From contig URGW01000008.1 in NCBI GenBank assembly GCA_900547475.1, positions 29,064-93,063 of the forward strand: a DNA stretch of 64,000 bases. The letters are read 5' to 3'. Within the stretch, counting starts at the first letter, position 1. Each line of letters begins with the position of its first letter. This DNA is from an uncultured Clostridium sp. (lineage in GTDB: Bacteria > Bacillota > Clostridia > Clostridiales > Clostridiaceae). The notes below the pieces were generated by a model. It did not search any database, was not told where the DNA came from, and worked only from the letters and a program-made list of their open reading frames with translations. Positions 63,881 through 64,000 of the stretch are shown here, piece by piece. Made by a program: the position numbers and the translations under genes.

Positions 63881-63922
63881 AGTATAATAAAAAGCCACAG
63901 AAATGTGGCTTTTTATTATACT
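63881..63922. terminator. bidirectional terminator
   Basis: AGTATAATAAAAAGCCACA (63881-63899) pairs perfectly with TGTGGCTTTTTATTATACT (63904-63922). Confidence 0.92.
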
Positions 63923-63925
63923 CCA

Positions 63926-63955
63926 GACTGCTGACAAAGTGTCAGCAGTCTTTAA
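63926..63955 (+). terminator. second hairpin terminator
   Basis: GACTGCTGACA (63926-63936), loop AAG, TGTCAGCAGTC (63940-63950), then TTTAATTTT. Confidence 0.85.
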
Positions 63956-64000
63956 TTTTATACAAATATGTAATATAATTTAAAATATATTAATTTATTA

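Noticed and set aside
1..64000. rRNA, tRNA and tmRNA genes
   Set aside because: No GC-rich conserved stretches or cloverleaf patterns were noticed on either strand by eye; a dedicated search was not possible.

Overview
The window looks like a chromosome segment of a low-GC, endospore-forming anaerobe of the genus Clostridium in the strict sense. Supporting signs are very AT-rich DNA, strong GGAGG ribosome binding sites before nearly every gene, a GerA/SpoVAF-type spore germination gene at the left edge, [FeFe]-hydrogenase maturation genes, and many small two-gene or three-gene operons with their own hairpin terminators. I do not assign a species. No rRNA, tRNA or CRISPR array was seen.

Positions 1-13,200 are mostly carbohydrate use. 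An ECF vitamin-transporter S component is followed by an AraC regulator divergent from a GH127 beta-L-arabinofuranosidase, a MATE exporter, and a galactoside regulon: a LacI-type repressor, a GH36 alpha-galactosidase, a GPH-family symporter and a GH42 beta-galactosidase. The three galactoside structural genes share paired palindromic operator-like sites whose centres are 22, 22 and 11 bp apart. Positions 13,300-22,700 hold a MarR-autoregulated membrane operon, a histidine phosphatase, an azoreductase, a Kup potassium transporter (minus strand) and a heterodimeric ABC exporter with one degenerate ATP site.

Positions 22,800-36,000 are accessory and envelope-stress functions: a secreted nuclease lipoprotein with a one-base-overlapping small partner; a Bce-type two-component system and ABC transporter with an MNT/HEPN toxin-antitoxin pair between them; an ECF sigma factor/DUF4179 anti-sigma pair with an autoregulatory-type promoter; and several small membrane proteins and lipoproteins, two with a reading-frame or start-codon oddity. 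Positions 36,300-42,200 hold a CstA-type pyruvate/peptide transporter and a decayed hydrogenase locus: a hydA 3' fragment, intact hydE, a hydG with two large deletions, and intact hydF. Positions 42,900-46,830 are a sucrose locus (LacI regulator, MFS symporter, GH32 sucrase) driven by a promoter whose elements are embedded in a tandem 17-bp operator.

From 47,000 to the end the window becomes a mobile/defence region. A DUF1703-type AAA/nuclease gene is complete at 46,970-48,529, and the 3' end of a second copy lies at about 55,430-55,590. Between them are an AIM24 protein, a UbiA prenyltransferase, and a phage/plasmid-like replication module (CHC2 primase fragment, DUF927 helicase with a damaged Walker A, repeat-rich non-coding DNA, DEAD/DEAH helicase, zinc-ribbon protein). 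Next comes an ABC-three-component-type defence operon with a SIR2 effector. The effector reading frame is split by a -1 shift exactly at an A AAT TTT heptamer, followed after 5 nt by a GC-rich hairpin, which makes programmed frameshifting a serious possibility. A two-gene HEPN/HEPN module follows, then the 3' remnant of a large serine recombinase, a possible RuvC-like protein gene, and a frameshifted, truncated protein kinase gene.
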